Positions 33,807 to 42,506 of a stretch of 64,000 bases of DNA are shown piece by piece. The notes under the pieces are model-generated. The model was given only the letters and a program-made list of their open reading frames with translations, was not told where the DNA came from and searched no databases. Every line of letters begins with the position of its first letter. Position 1 is the first letter of the stretch. Source of the stretch: Thalassobacterium maritimum (GTDB lineage Bacteria; Verrucomicrobiota; Verrucomicrobiia; Opitutales; Coraliomargaritaceae); contig NZ_JARXHW010000020.1 in assembly GCF_031127805.1 (NCBI RefSeq), positions 1-64,000 of the forward strand. Reading direction: 5' to 3'. Made by a program: the position numbers and the translations under genes.

Positions 33807-34196
33807 ATGTCGAAGAAACCATCTGATTTTGAATTACAAATTCTGGGCGTGCTTTGGGAGTCTGCGCCGCAGACGGTGCGCGAAGTGCGTGCGAGTCTAA
33901 CGGATGAGAAGGAGCGTGCGTATACCAGCGTGCTTTCTGTCATGCAGGTCATGGAGAAGAAGGGCTATCTGCGGCGAGAGAAAGCGAGTAGTGGTAATGC
34001 GGACCTTTGGTCGCCGGCGGTCGATCGTGCGGCAGTGACTTCGCCTTTGATTCGCGGGTGGGTCCAGCAGTTGTTTGGCGGACGTCCGAGCGCAGTGATG
34101 CAGCAGCTGTTGGATGGAGACTCAGTGGATGCCAGTGAGGTGGCTGAAATTCGCAGGTTACTTAAAGAGTATGAGTCCAACAACGATGTGTCATGA
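33807..34196 (+). CDS. BlaI/MecI/CopY family transcriptional repressor
   Basis: 129 residues. The winged-helix N-terminal domain reads SDFELQILGVLWESAPQTVREVRASL, then AYTSVLSVMQVMEKKGYLRREK, followed by a dimerisation tail (SPLIRGWVQQLFGGRPSAVMQQLLD). Such repressors are cleaved or released by M56 sensor peptidases, and an M56 gene overlaps its end by ATGA. Two matching operators lie just upstream. No beta-lactamase gene is in the window, so the regulon is not simply antibiotic resistance. No clear ribosome binding site precedes the ATG. Confidence 0.9.
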   Translation: MSKKPSDFELQILGVLWESAPQTVREVRASLTDEKERAYTSVLSVMQVMEKKGYLRREKASSGNADLWSPAVDRAAVTSPLIRGWVQQLFGGRPSAVMQQLLDGDSVDASEVAEIRRLLKEYESNNDVS

Positions 34197-37100
34197 TCGA
34201 GTTTTATAATCAATTGACGGCGCCGTTGTTGGTAGAGGCGCTTTTGCATACGCTTTGGGTTGGCGCCTTATGCGCTTTGCTATTGTTCGCTACGCTAAAA
34301 TGTCTACCAGCGCGACGCTATCATGTGCGCTATGGCATTTCCTTGTGCGTGTTATTGATGATTTGTGCATCATTGCCAGTGGGGCTGGCGATTTTAACGA
34401 CGTCCGAAGACGTGGTTTCTCGGAGTGCGCCGCCGCAGCCGACCTTGGCTGCTGCGGCGGCTGCTTCGCCGTCGTTGATGGAAGGGGCGTCTGAGGAGCC
34501 AGTCATGTTGGCAGAAATTGATGCATGGCAGAGCCTGGGAGAGGTCGAGGAAAGGCGCAGAAGCTGGGCCATGTACGTCTTCGCCTGCTTGGTGCTCGGT
34601 ACTGTCGTTGGTATGGTTCGTGTGATTGCTTCGGTGCGTGGCGCACGCAACTTACGTCGAGATGCAGAGCCGATCGAATGCGTCGAGTTAGCTGTTCTCA
34701 GTGAGCGCATTGGTTTGCGTCGTATGGTGCCTGTGCTGAAGAGCGGACTGTGTCAGGTGCCGGCGGTCTGTGGCTTGTTCAAGCCTGTGATATTGCTTCC
34801 CTTGAGTCAGTTGACCGCGCTGAACCCGGAACACATCGAAGCAATCCTGGCGCATGAATTAGCACATATTAAGCGCTGCGATCCGATCGTGAATTTCCTG
34901 CAATTGATCGCAGAAGCCTTTTTGTTCTTTAACCCGTTTTTGTGGTGGGTGAGTGGACAGGTGCGGCAAGAGCGTGAAGCTGCCTGTGATGCCATGGCTG
35001 TAGAGGCGACTGGGCAGCGATCGATCTATGTGCAAGCATTGACTGAGGTCGCGGCGGGGCAGCTTGTGCCTGCGGATGCCGCTCAGCTTTCGTTTGCTGG
35101 TGACGCAAAGTCGGGCACTTTACTTGATCGGGTGAAACGATTGCTCCGGCCCACTTCGTCGCCGGAATTACGTTTGCGAATGCCGATGTTATGCTTGATC
35201 TTTGTCGGGGTTTTTTCGGTCGCAGTCCTATTGCAGTGGACGGCGCGTTCGGCAGTTAAGGCGCTGACTCCCGATGAGCGTATTGAACAGGTGAATACAG
35301 TGCACGAGGTGTATCCGCAGTATGCGGTGGAGTCTTTTGACCAAGATGTGGCAGCTAGCAAGCCCTTGATTCTGTCGGGTCAAGCGCTGTGCCCCGACGG
35401 CACGCCGCCGGCAGGGACGGTGCAAATTTATTGTTACTCACGATTTGGACGAGGCTCTATGTTAAGTTCGGAGCAAGCGAGGCACGCAGGTCGTTTTGAT
35501 TTTATTGTCAAGCCGGGAGATGTTTCGTTACTCGTGTTGGCGGAAGGATGGGCGCCCTTGTATGTGGATTTAGGTACGGTCCGTGAAACACAACGGGAAA
35601 TGAAGTTTCAACTGCAGGAAGGTTATAATGCACAACTGCGCCTGATGGATTCTGGGGGGGAGCCTATTTCAAATGCGAAGGTGGACTACCAATGGGATGT
35701 GGGGCCTTCGGGGCGGCTTGATTCGGCAGAAGCCGATGCCAATGGTTTGGTGCAATTGGAGGACTTAGGTGATTTGCCTCTAAAGGTTTCATGTCGGATT
35801 GCAGGTTATCAAGAGATGTCTTTGCGAGATCTGCGGTTACAACCTGGCGAGGTGTATGACTTAGTGCTTCAGCCGAGTCAGCCTCTAAGGCTGCATGTGC
35901 ATGCGGCTGAGAGCGGAGAAGCGCTTGCGGGGGCCCAAGTCGAAGTTTTATCGCGGGACTTCTCCGCGGGGATGCATATGGCTGCGCTCGGTGCGGAGAA
36001 GCCAATTGTCAGCTCAGTGGAGGGCGTGGCAGTCATGAATACTTTGAACGACGCAGGGCGATATTACTTCGGGGTGTCGAAGCCGGGATATATGGGCGAA
36101 ATCGTCGGGCCCTGTTTAGCTGGAGAGGACGTCAGCCTCGATTTGAAGCCGCGGCCTGTGCTATCTTTTCAGGTCGCAGGCGTACCGGATTCGTTGTTGG
36201 ATGCTGAGGGCAAAGTTGAGTATACGATCAGTTATTCATTTAGCTATGAGGATCATACGTCATCGGGCAGAGAGCGTGAGACTATGAGTGCGGCTGTGCA
36301 GGATGGGGTGCTGCAGTTTGAATTCAGCCCCAAGTGGCGTTCTCAGATTGATCTAAAGTTAGGTGAAATCGATTTAAGTTTTCAGCCAGGGCAATATTTG
36401 ACATCGGGGGCGGTGCAGGCGTCGCTTGGGGCATCCGCGATTGATCCGGCGCTGGAGTATGTATTGAGGCCGGTTGAAGTACGTTTTCAAACCCCGGTAG
36501 GTGAGCCGCTGGCGGAAGGACGATTGAGTGTTCGTTTTGATCAGAGCCCGATCGTGAAAGGGCAGGCGCGACGAAGAACGCAGCGTTTGGTCGAAGTGGT
36601 TGCTGGCGTGGCTCAGTTCGAGCTTCCAGTTCCGAACCAAATAGAGCTCGAGCCCGAAGGATTGCGTGGCTACTGGTTTGAGCGTGAGTATCGAATTGAA
36701 GTGCCTTCGTCTGTATCTTCTGAGCCTTTTATACACGAGGTCGAAACGCAGCGTGCGGGAGCGATCGCCGGGAGGATTCTTGAGCCTGATGGGAGCGTGC
36801 CTTCCAATTTATTAATCGGAGTTTTTGAGACTGAAAACTCGAACGAGCAGACGAAGCGCAGCTCCCTAAGCATCAAAGTAAAAAATGCATCGAGTAGTCA
36901 TGATCAGGATAATGAATTCTTGGCCAGTCCACTGCCGCTGGGGGGCAGCTATGTGATATCTGCATCGCGTGGATACACGCATTTACTTTCTGAGTCGATA
37001 GATTTGACTGAGGCGCTGCCGGTGCGACGTATTCGAATGGAAATGCCCGTGGGAGAGACGATCAGCGGCAGAGTCATCAATGAGCGCGGTGAAGCGATTG

Positions 37101-37627
37101 CGATGGCGACGACTCAGTTTAGTTTTGAGCCGAACGAGGGGCACAGTTTTTCGCGTTCGGGTCCTCGCACGGATCGCGAAGGGCGCTTCCGTCTGGATTC
37201 GGTGAACAGCGAGGTGGAGGGTACTTATTATATTACGGTCGACTCTGTTGCAGGCTATCAGCCGATCAAGTCTCGTTTGAATCTTCGTGAGAAGGAGCAG
37301 GTGATCCAACTTAAGCCTGGCCATCGGATGAGCGGTGTTGTGATCGAAGCAGGAACTGGCAAGGTGATTCCAGGAGCCGAAGTATATGCCAGTCGCAGTG
37401 AGTATCAAGCGGGTGCATTCCCCTTTTCGTTTGATGCCGAGCTTACAGATGCGCAGGGGCGTTTCGAATTTACAAACCTTCCGCCGGGCGAGTTTAAGGT
37501 TGCTTCGCGGAGCGGGCGCATGGCTTCAGGTTATGAGGCGATCGCTCACACCGATCGCGATGAAGTGGTCGAGGTCAAGATCGAGCTCTATGAGTGGGAG
37601 AAGCTCGTGCCAGTTGAGGTAGAGTGA
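34193..37627 (+). CDS. M56 (BlaR1-like) peptidase with long repeat-containing sensor region
   Basis: 1144 residues. The N-terminal third is BlaR1-like: membrane helices at about 10-30, 37-60 and 125-147, then the zinc protease motif AILAHELAHIKRCDP (HExxH) and a further helix near residue 340. Beyond it there is no penicillin-binding domain. About 750 extracytoplasmic residues are made of carboxypeptidase-regulatory/Ig-like modules, for example AGTVQIYCYSRFGRGS, GEPISNAKVDYQWDV, GEALAGAQVEVLS, AGAIAGRILEPDGSVPSN, GETISGRVINERGEAI and GHRMSGVVIEAGTGKVIPGAEVY. It is translationally coupled to blaI. It should relay an unknown envelope signal by cleaving the BlaI-like repressor. Confidence 0.85.
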   Translation: MIEFYNQLTAPLLVEALLHTLWVGALCALLLFATLKCLPARRYHVRYGISLCVLLMICASLPVGLAILTTSEDVVSRSAPPQPTLAAAAAASPSLMEGASEEPVMLAEIDAWQSLGEVEERRRSWAMYVFACLVLGTVVGMVRVIASVRGARNLRRDAEPIECVELAVLSERIGLRRMVPVLKSGLCQVPAVCGLFKPVILLPLSQLTALNPEHIEAILAHELAHIKRCDPIVNFLQLIAEAFLFFNPFLWWVSGQVRQEREAACDAMAVEATGQRSIYVQALTEVAAGQLVPADAAQLSFAGDAKSGTLLDRVKRLLRPTSSPELRLRMPMLCLIFVGVFSVAVLLQWTARSAVKALTPDERIEQVNTVHEVYPQYAVESFDQDVAASKPLILSGQALCPDGTPPAGTVQIYCYSRFGRGSMLSSEQARHAGRFDFIVKPGDVSLLVLAEGWAPLYVDLGTVRETQREMKFQLQEGYNAQLRLMDSGGEPISNAKVDYQWDVGPSGRLDSAEADANGLVQLEDLGDLPLKVSCRIAGYQEMSLRDLRLQPGEVYDLVLQPSQPLRLHVHAAESGEALAGAQVEVLSRDFSAGMHMAALGAEKPIVSSVEGVAVMNTLNDAGRYYFGVSKPGYMGEIVGPCLAGEDVSLDLKPRPVLSFQVAGVPDSLLDAEGKVEYTISYSFSYEDHTSSGRERETMSAAVQDGVLQFEFSPKWRSQIDLKLGEIDLSFQPGQYLTSGAVQASLGASAIDPALEYVLRPVEVRFQTPVGEPLAEGRLSVRFDQSPIVKGQARRRTQRLVEVVAGVAQFELPVPNQIELEPEGLRGYWFEREYRIEVPSSVSSEPFIHEVETQRAGAIAGRILEPDGSVPSNLLIGVFETENSNEQTKRSSLSIKVKNASSSHDQDNEFLASPLPLGGSYVISASRGYTHLLSESIDLTEALPVRRIRMEMPVGETISGRVINERGEAIAMATTQFSFEPNEGHSFSRSGPRTDREGRFRLDSVNSEVEGTYYITVDSVAGYQPIKSRLNLREKEQVIQLKPGHRMSGVVIEAGTGKVIPGAEVYASRSEYQAGAFPFSFDAELTDAQGRFEFTNLPPGEFKVASRSGRMASGYEAIAHTDRDEVVEVKIELYEWEKLVPVEVE

Positions 37628-37688
37628 GAGTGCTATGAATTTAGTTTGCTAGACATCGAATCGTTGGCTGTGTAAGCACTATGCCTGT

Positions 37689-38723
37689 ATGCTTACCCTG
37701 ATTAGATTCATATTAATACTCTCAACCGCATTTTTTTTGACTAGTTGTATGGTGGTCACCGAGGAGCCTGCGGGAGGCGAAATTCTCCGCAGTAAGGGAA
37801 AGGGGTGGGGCGGTACTTGGGTGGGCACGAACGAAGCTTTTCATATCGATGCGACAGATTCTTTAGCAGGGGAGGTCGAGATATTTGTAGTAGGTGGAAA
37901 TAATAAGAACAATTTCGCTCTTAAATCGACAACGGGGCTGCTTCGAAAGGGAAGCGATCATATCTTTCTCAACCTGAAGTTGTCTGATGTGAGTCAGAGG
38001 CAAGTGGATCCAATACTAAATGATTATTGGTACGCTTTCATTGTTGAGAAGGAGGGGGATACGATCCGGCTCTTTATTCCTGATTACAATCAGTTGATAA
38101 AAGAGAGTGCCAAGGGGCGGGGACGGTTCGAGCAAGTTGATTCTCATTATTTACTGAAAGGGACGAGTGAAGAAATTGCCGAATCTTTAGCAAATGATCT
38201 GCCTTTGGCGCTCTTTGATGAGTTGAAGCGCTTGCCTAATCGGATCGAGTCAATCGGAGTTAAGGAAACGACCGACCTTGGCAAATATGAGTCGCTACTC
38301 GCTGATGTTGGTTCGAGCTATGTAGCGCACTTCCCAAAGGAGATTGAAAACGATTCATCGCGTTATCAACTCTCATTTCAACCTAAATTTTTACAGGGTG
38401 GAGGGCATTTTCATTTGGAAGAGCGAATGCTACCTAAGGCTGTGGTGAAATTGCATGAACGCATGATGGGAGATGCGCTCGCCTATAAAGATATAGGTCA
38501 ATCGACCTCAGTCAGCATTCGGGCAGATGTGGATGAAGAGACTCCAAGCATCGGCTACCATACTTCGGACAATGCATATTCACTTCCTAAAGGTTTTCGT
38601 ATATTTTACACACTTGCCAGCCCATACAAAAATGAGGGCTTTAAGTGGAATCACGGCTCTATTGCTGGAATTGCGATTCATCTGGCCGATGGTCGAGTGA
38701 TCTATTTTTATGAAAATTGGTAG
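37689..38723 (+). CDS. Hypothetical lipoprotein
   Basis: 344 residues with a type II signal peptide ending in the lipobox FFLTSC (Cys about 20), so it is probably anchored in the membrane after Lnt processing. The mature part has no family I recognise; it contains GKGWGGTWVGTNEAFHIDATDS and a C-terminal HLADGRVIYFYENW. It lies 61 bases after the M56 gene on the same strand and could be under BlaI control or separate. It is convergent with msrA. Confidence 0.7.
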   Translation: MLTLIRFILILSTAFFLTSCMVVTEEPAGGEILRSKGKGWGGTWVGTNEAFHIDATDSLAGEVEIFVVGGNNKNNFALKSTTGLLRKGSDHIFLNLKLSDVSQRQVDPILNDYWYAFIVEKEGDTIRLFIPDYNQLIKESAKGRGRFEQVDSHYLLKGTSEEIAESLANDLPLALFDELKRLPNRIESIGVKETTDLGKYESLLADVGSSYVAHFPKEIENDSSRYQLSFQPKFLQGGGHFHLEERMLPKAVVKLHERMMGDALAYKDIGQSTSVSIRADVDEETPSIGYHTSDNAYSLPKGFRIFYTLASPYKNEGFKWNHGSIAGIAIHLADGRVIYFYENW

Positions 38724-38761
38724 AATGAGGGGGCAGCTAAAGCAGCCCATCCCAGTGTGCA

Positions 38762-39382
38762 CTATTTTAAGCCCAGCTTTTTCAATTTAGGATTTAAGAC
38801 GCCGACGACGTAGCGGTCGTTCGGGTTGTTTTCGGCGTAGTTCTGGTGATAGCTTTCGGCGGGGTAAAAGGTGTTGAGCGCCTTGATCTCGGTCGCGACT
38901 TTATTGCCCGTTTTGGATTCGTAGGCCTGGCGACTGCTTGCGATGGCTTCGCGCTCTGCCTCGTTTTGATAAAGTAAAATGCTGCGATACTGCGAACCGA
39001 AGTCGGGCCAGACGCCGTCGCTGCGGGTGGCATCGTGGGTGGTCCAAAAGAAATCGATCAGCTTGCGATAGGGGATCACTTCGGGATCATAAATGATTTG
39101 CACGACTTCGGCATGCGAGGTCTCGCCGCGGGCGACTTGGTAATAGGTGGGCGAGGCTTCGCTGCCGCCGGCGTAGCCGCTCACGACCTCGTTTACGCCT
39201 TCTAAACTTTCGAAAAAGGCTTCCACGCACCAAAAACAACCTGCGCCGACGACTGCGGTTTGCATGCCCTTGGGCACTTCGACGCTGGCGGGGTGGAGAT
39301 CTTTCTCAGTTTTGCTGGCATAACAGCCAATGGCTAAGAGTGAAAGGGCAGCGATGGTGAAGAGGGAGAGGGTGTGTTTCAT
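38762..39382 (-). CDS. msrA: Peptide methionine sulfoxide reductase A, predicted lipoprotein
   Basis: Reduces methionine-S-sulfoxide in proteins. The catalytic motif is VVGAGCFWCVEAFFES with Cys at about residue 48, followed by GYAGGSEASPTYYQVARGETSHAEVVQIIYDP and WPDFGSQYRSILLY, all diagnostic for MsrA. The N-terminus MKHTLSLFTIAALSLLAIGC is a lipoprotein signal with Cys 20, so the enzyme is predicted to act outside the cytoplasm. The ATG at 39382 is preferred over one at 39397 because it gives a clean signal peptide. Confidence 0.93.
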   Translation of the reverse strand: MKHTLSLFTIAALSLLAIGCYASKTEKDLHPASVEVPKGMQTAVVGAGCFWCVEAFFESLEGVNEVVSGYAGGSEASPTYYQVARGETSHAEVVQIIYDPEVIPYRKLIDFFWTTHDATRSDGVWPDFGSQYRSILLYQNEAEREAIASSRQAYESKTGNKVATEIKALNTFYPAESYHQNYAENNPNDRYVVGVLNPKLKKLGLK

Positions 39383-39649
39383 GGGGGTAAGATGCATTAG
39401 CTGAAAAATAATTCCACTTTCACGGAGTCTTTTTGTGAGCGCATCCTAAAGCATGCAGTTTGCAGTGTTTTTTGAGCTTTTTACATGGATTTTTGCAAGA
39501 TGGGTTGATGGATACTCCGTAATAAACTTACGCTTTTGTATGAATCTATGAGCTCCATTTGAAATTGGCATGAAAGATGGTATGTCACCATTCGTCGCAC
39601 AACTGCGGCAAAAAAATAAAAGACATAACAATCAAAAACGGAGGACAAT

Positions 39650-39961
39650 ATGAAACGCACAAACGCTGCTATCGCCAACTGGGTCATCGAATTACGAGAT
39701 GGAGCCTTACAGTTGCAGCGTGCGTTTCCATTTGCTCATGAGGCGGACCTGGTGAGTTTTATGGAATATGTCGGCAAGTTTATGAAATGTCCTGGCATGA
39801 CGGTGATCACATCGAACACCAAGCATCCGAAGCCATCTGCTGTCGTGCGTATGGAAATTTTGCCAGAACGGGCCTTGCTTAAAGCAGCGGGTGATATTGC
39901 GACGACTTGTGAGCATGAATATGCTGCCATTCTGTCGTCTCCTGTCGAATCGGCAGCCTAG
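39650..39961 (+). CDS. Hypothetical small protein
   Basis: 103 residues preceded by a strong ribosome binding site (GGAGG, 7 bases before the ATG) and followed by a strong intrinsic terminator, so it is probably a well expressed monocistronic gene. I do not recognise the family. The stretch LQRAFPFAHEADLVSFMEYVGKFM…MEILPERALLKAAGDIATTCEHEYAAIL has the length and spacing of the pterin-4a-carbinolamine dehydratase fold but lacks its His-His motif, so that activity is not claimed. The 250-base gap before it holds only the msrA promoter side. Confidence 0.65.
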   Translation: MKRTNAAIANWVIELRDGALQLQRAFPFAHEADLVSFMEYVGKFMKCPGMTVITSNTKHPKPSAVVRMEILPERALLKAAGDIATTCEHEYAAILSSPVESAA

Positions 39962-39997
39962 TCACTCATTATTGCTCAAGCCTCGCGCTATTTATCA

Positions 39998-40035
39998 GTG
40001 ATCAATCCAGCTGCGCTGGGTTGATCACTTTTTTT
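39998..40035 (+). terminator. Intrinsic terminator
   Basis: A 14-bp stem (left arm GTGATCAATCCAGC, one G-T wobble on the right arm) with a TGC loop is followed by seven T's at 40029-40035. It ends the small gene at 39650-39961. The 3' end of the oppositely oriented gene reaches into it, but on that strand no U-run follows. Confidence 0.9.
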
Positions 40036-41107
40036 GTGTGCCTGAAGCGGGGCAACGGGTCGCGGATTCATTTGCAGGCGTATCGCGATAGTGTGTATCC
40101 GCCCATTGGTTGAAGTCGGCCATGGCGCTGTTCCATTTGCCCTGTGCGGATCTGCCGGAGCTGCGAAATTCATATTCCCAGGGTTCAATGTAGCGGATGC
40201 CGATCTGCTTGGCTTGCTCGAAGACGTGGCTGTAGTCGCCGGATTCGAAGCGGTGGCTTTGGTCCGAGCGTCCAATGACCTGTGCATAAATGTCGCCCGG
40301 GTAGGCGGTCAATGCGTCAATCAGTCCCGCCTGGTAGTGAGTTTTACCGGAGAGCCACCATAGGCCGACGCCGACGCGTTTTTCCAGGGAGGGATCGGCC
40401 CACAACTCATTCATGATGCGCGTCGGCACGGCCGCGCTGCCATTCAACTCATGGAGTTCGATTGCGATGGCTTTGTTCTTAAAGGCATCGGCGAAACTGC
40501 GTGCAAACGCTTGTTTGCAGGCGTTCACCCACTTATCATCTGTGTAGCCAGCCTCTCGCATTGTGTTCATGTCGACACCATTGAGATGTCCTTCGATGCC
40601 GTTACTCGTCATTTGAGTGACATAGACAAGCGCGAGTGTGGGATCGCCTTGATAGCGCTCGGCTAGTTCCTGTGCCAGCAGCGCCAGCCGTGCTTGCGCG
40701 ATGGGATCCCAGTATAGAGGGAGGCGATAGCGCGACTTTCCGCGAAAGCTGATTTGGACGAAGTCGGCCTGCAGCGTATCGATCAGCCAGGCCGGGCTGG
40801 CGGTAGCGCCGCCCGCGACCGCGAGGGACCAGTGCACGCCATGTTTTTGAGCATTGGCCACTTGGGCGTCCAGGTGGCTGAAATCAAATTCGCCTGGGCG
40901 AGGCTCGAGCTTCGACCAGCCGGTTCGAATTAAAACGCCGCGTAATTCAGGGTTCTGATAGATGTTTGATTGGGACGCGCCCGAGCTGGAAAAGACGCCC
41001 GTCGGTTTATACACCGCCCATGCGGAGGATGCGGAACATGCGAGGCTGAGGAACAAAGTCGTCAGGAGCCAGTAGGTTGGGCATTTTTGATGCATGGATT
41101 GAGCCAT
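40025..41107 (-). CDS. Secreted TIM-barrel (glycoside hydrolase-like) protein
   Basis: 360 residues with a signal peptide (hydrophobic core TYWLLTTLFLSLACSASS, predicted cleavage after AWA near residue 31). The mature part begins GVFSSSGASQSNIYQNPELRGVLIRTGWSKLEPRPGEFDFSHLDAQVANAQKHG, the typical opening of a GH42/GH5-like barrel, and continues with YRLPLYWDPIAQARLALLAQELAERYQGDPTLALVYV. Candidate acidic residues lie in VTQMTSNGIEGH and ELHELNG, but I cannot assign the catalytic pair or a substrate. It is divergent from pncB across a 236-base gap holding a long inverted repeat. Confidence 0.7.
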   Translation of the reverse strand: MAQSMHQKCPTYWLLTTLFLSLACSASSAWAVYKPTGVFSSSGASQSNIYQNPELRGVLIRTGWSKLEPRPGEFDFSHLDAQVANAQKHGVHWSLAVAGGATASPAWLIDTLQADFVQISFRGKSRYRLPLYWDPIAQARLALLAQELAERYQGDPTLALVYVTQMTSNGIEGHLNGVDMNTMREAGYTDDKWVNACKQAFARSFADAFKNKAIAIELHELNGSAAVPTRIMNELWADPSLEKRVGVGLWWLSGKTHYQAGLIDALTAYPGDIYAQVIGRSDQSHRFESGDYSHVFEQAKQIGIRYIEPWEYEFRSSGRSAQGKWNSAMADFNQWADTHYRDTPANESATRCPASGTQKK

Positions 41108-41203
41108 GTGAAGTAAATCGTGCGTTAGGCGAAAAAGTTTTAAGTGTTAACGAACGTTCATGAGTATTAATGGCGCTGTATTTTTGAGCACTGAAACGTC
41201 CGT

Positions 41204-41247
41204 ATTTACATTAATTTGGACGGTTTAGTATCCCAATTAATGTAAAT
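41204..41247. promoter_or_regulatory. Inverted repeat between the barrel-protein gene and pncB
   Basis: Perfect 13-bp arms ATTTACATTAATT (41204-41216) and AATTAATGTAAAT (41235-41247) are separated by 18 bases and lie in the intergenic region of two divergent genes. They differ from the NrtR-type operator that lies nearer pncB, so another regulator or a structured leader may be involved. Confidence 0.5.
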
Positions 41248-41311
41248 GTGGATGGTTTGTGGATTGCGATACAAGTTCTCGTAAAGACGTATAGTTTAAT
41301 TTAAGCTTGAT

Positions 41312-41330
41312 AAGTGTAAAAAATACACTT
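41312..41330 (+). promoter_or_regulatory. NrtR-type operator before pncB-nadE-nrtR
   Basis: The dyad AAGTGTAAAAAATACACTT ends 12 bases before the pncB ATG. It is the same site as the two found in front of pncA at 60250 and 60288. Given the nrtR gene in this operon, it is the predicted binding site for autorepression. Confidence 0.75.
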
Positions 41331-41342
41331 TTGTATTTGTTA

Positions 41343-42506
41343 ATGAACACTCTATTGGACAACGATCTTTACAAGTTTACGATGATGCAGGCTGTTTGGT
41401 TAAAATATCCTAAGGCACGCGTGCGTTATCAATTTATTAATCGTCGCCGGGAGGATGTCTTTACTGAAGAGGCGGTTCATATAATACGTGAGCGCATCAT
41501 GCGATTGGCGGACTGCTGCTTGACGGAGGGAGAATTGCAATTTTTAGCAGAGTTACCTTTTATTCGCTTTGATTTTATTGAATTCTTGCGTGGCTTTACG
41601 CTTAGCGCGGAAGACGTGAAAGTTGAGTTCGAAGACGGGCATTTGCATTTATGGATTGAAGGAACATGGGTGAATACGATCCTCTGGGAAGTCCCCTTGA
41701 TGGCCATCATCAGTGAGGTTTATTTTGAGGTGGTGGATACGAATTGGACAAGTGAGTTAAGTGGGTATGCTAAGAAGACAGCTGAAAAGGGGAGGCGTTT
41801 AAGTGCAGAGGGTTGTAACTTTTTCGACTTTGGCACACGCCGTCGTCGTAGTTATGCGTATCAGGATGCGGTCGTAGCTGCTTTTAATGACGTGGGCGGG
41901 ACTTTTGGCGGCACTAGTAATCTGCATTTTGCGATGAAGTATGGATTGCGTCCGATTGGGACGATGGCGCACGAGTGGATTATGGGGCACGCAGGCTTAG
42001 GGCGGGTAGAGACCGCGAATCAAGTCGCCTTAGATGCTTGGCTTGAGGTCTATCAGGGGCAGTTGGATACTGCCCTGACAGATACGTATACAACTGAGTT
42101 CTTCCTGCAAAACATTCGCGGCCGCCTTGCGCAGACTTACGATGCCTTGCGGCACGATAGTGAATGTCCCTTGGGATTTGCTGATAAGGTGCTTCAATTC
42201 TATGCCGATGAAGGTATCGATCCGGCTGAAAAGGGAATTGTTTTTAGTGATAGCCTGAATGTGGACAAAGCAGTCGAGATCAATCGTCATGTTGCTGGAC
42301 GGACGAAGGCTTGGTTCGGTATCGGGACTCATTTCACTAATGACTTTGGCGATAGTCGTGCGCTGAACATCGTGATCAAGTTGTATGAGGTGGACGGAGT
42401 GGAGGTGGCGAAGATCAGCGACAATCCAATCAAGGCGAGTGGCGATCCGCTGGCTGTACAACGTAGTCTTGAGGCGATACAAGCAGCAGCCGTAAAATTA
42501 GCATGA
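41343..42506 (+). CDS. pncB: Nicotinate phosphoribosyltransferase
   Basis: Converts nicotinate plus PRPP to nicotinate mononucleotide, the entry step of the Preiss-Handler NAD pathway. It is about 387 residues. The N-terminal NTLLDNDLYKFTMMQAVWLKYP is diagnostic, with the PRPP-site FDFGTRRRRSYAYQDAVVAAF and the segment FGGTSNLHFAMKYGLRPIGTMAHEW containing the phosphorylated His of the family. The C-terminal GIGTHFTNDFGDSRALNIVIKLYEVDGVEVAKISD completes the fold. The ATG at 41343 fits the family N-terminus and sits just after the operator. It overlaps nadE by ATGA. Confidence 0.96.
   Translation: MNTLLDNDLYKFTMMQAVWLKYPKARVRYQFINRRREDVFTEEAVHIIRERIMRLADCCLTEGELQFLAELPFIRFDFIEFLRGFTLSAEDVKVEFEDGHLHLWIEGTWVNTILWEVPLMAIISEVYFEVVDTNWTSELSGYAKKTAEKGRRLSAEGCNFFDFGTRRRRSYAYQDAVVAAFNDVGGTFGGTSNLHFAMKYGLRPIGTMAHEWIMGHAGLGRVETANQVALDAWLEVYQGQLDTALTDTYTTEFFLQNIRGRLAQTYDALRHDSECPLGFADKVLQFYADEGIDPAEKGIVFSDSLNVDKAVEINRHVAGRTKAWFGIGTHFTNDFGDSRALNIVIKLYEVDGVEVAKISDNPIKASGDPLAVQRSLEAIQAAAVKLA

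Noticed and set aside
39650..39961. Pterin-4a-carbinolamine dehydratase
   Set aside because: Length and layout are similar but the His-His active-site motif is missing, so left as hypothetical.
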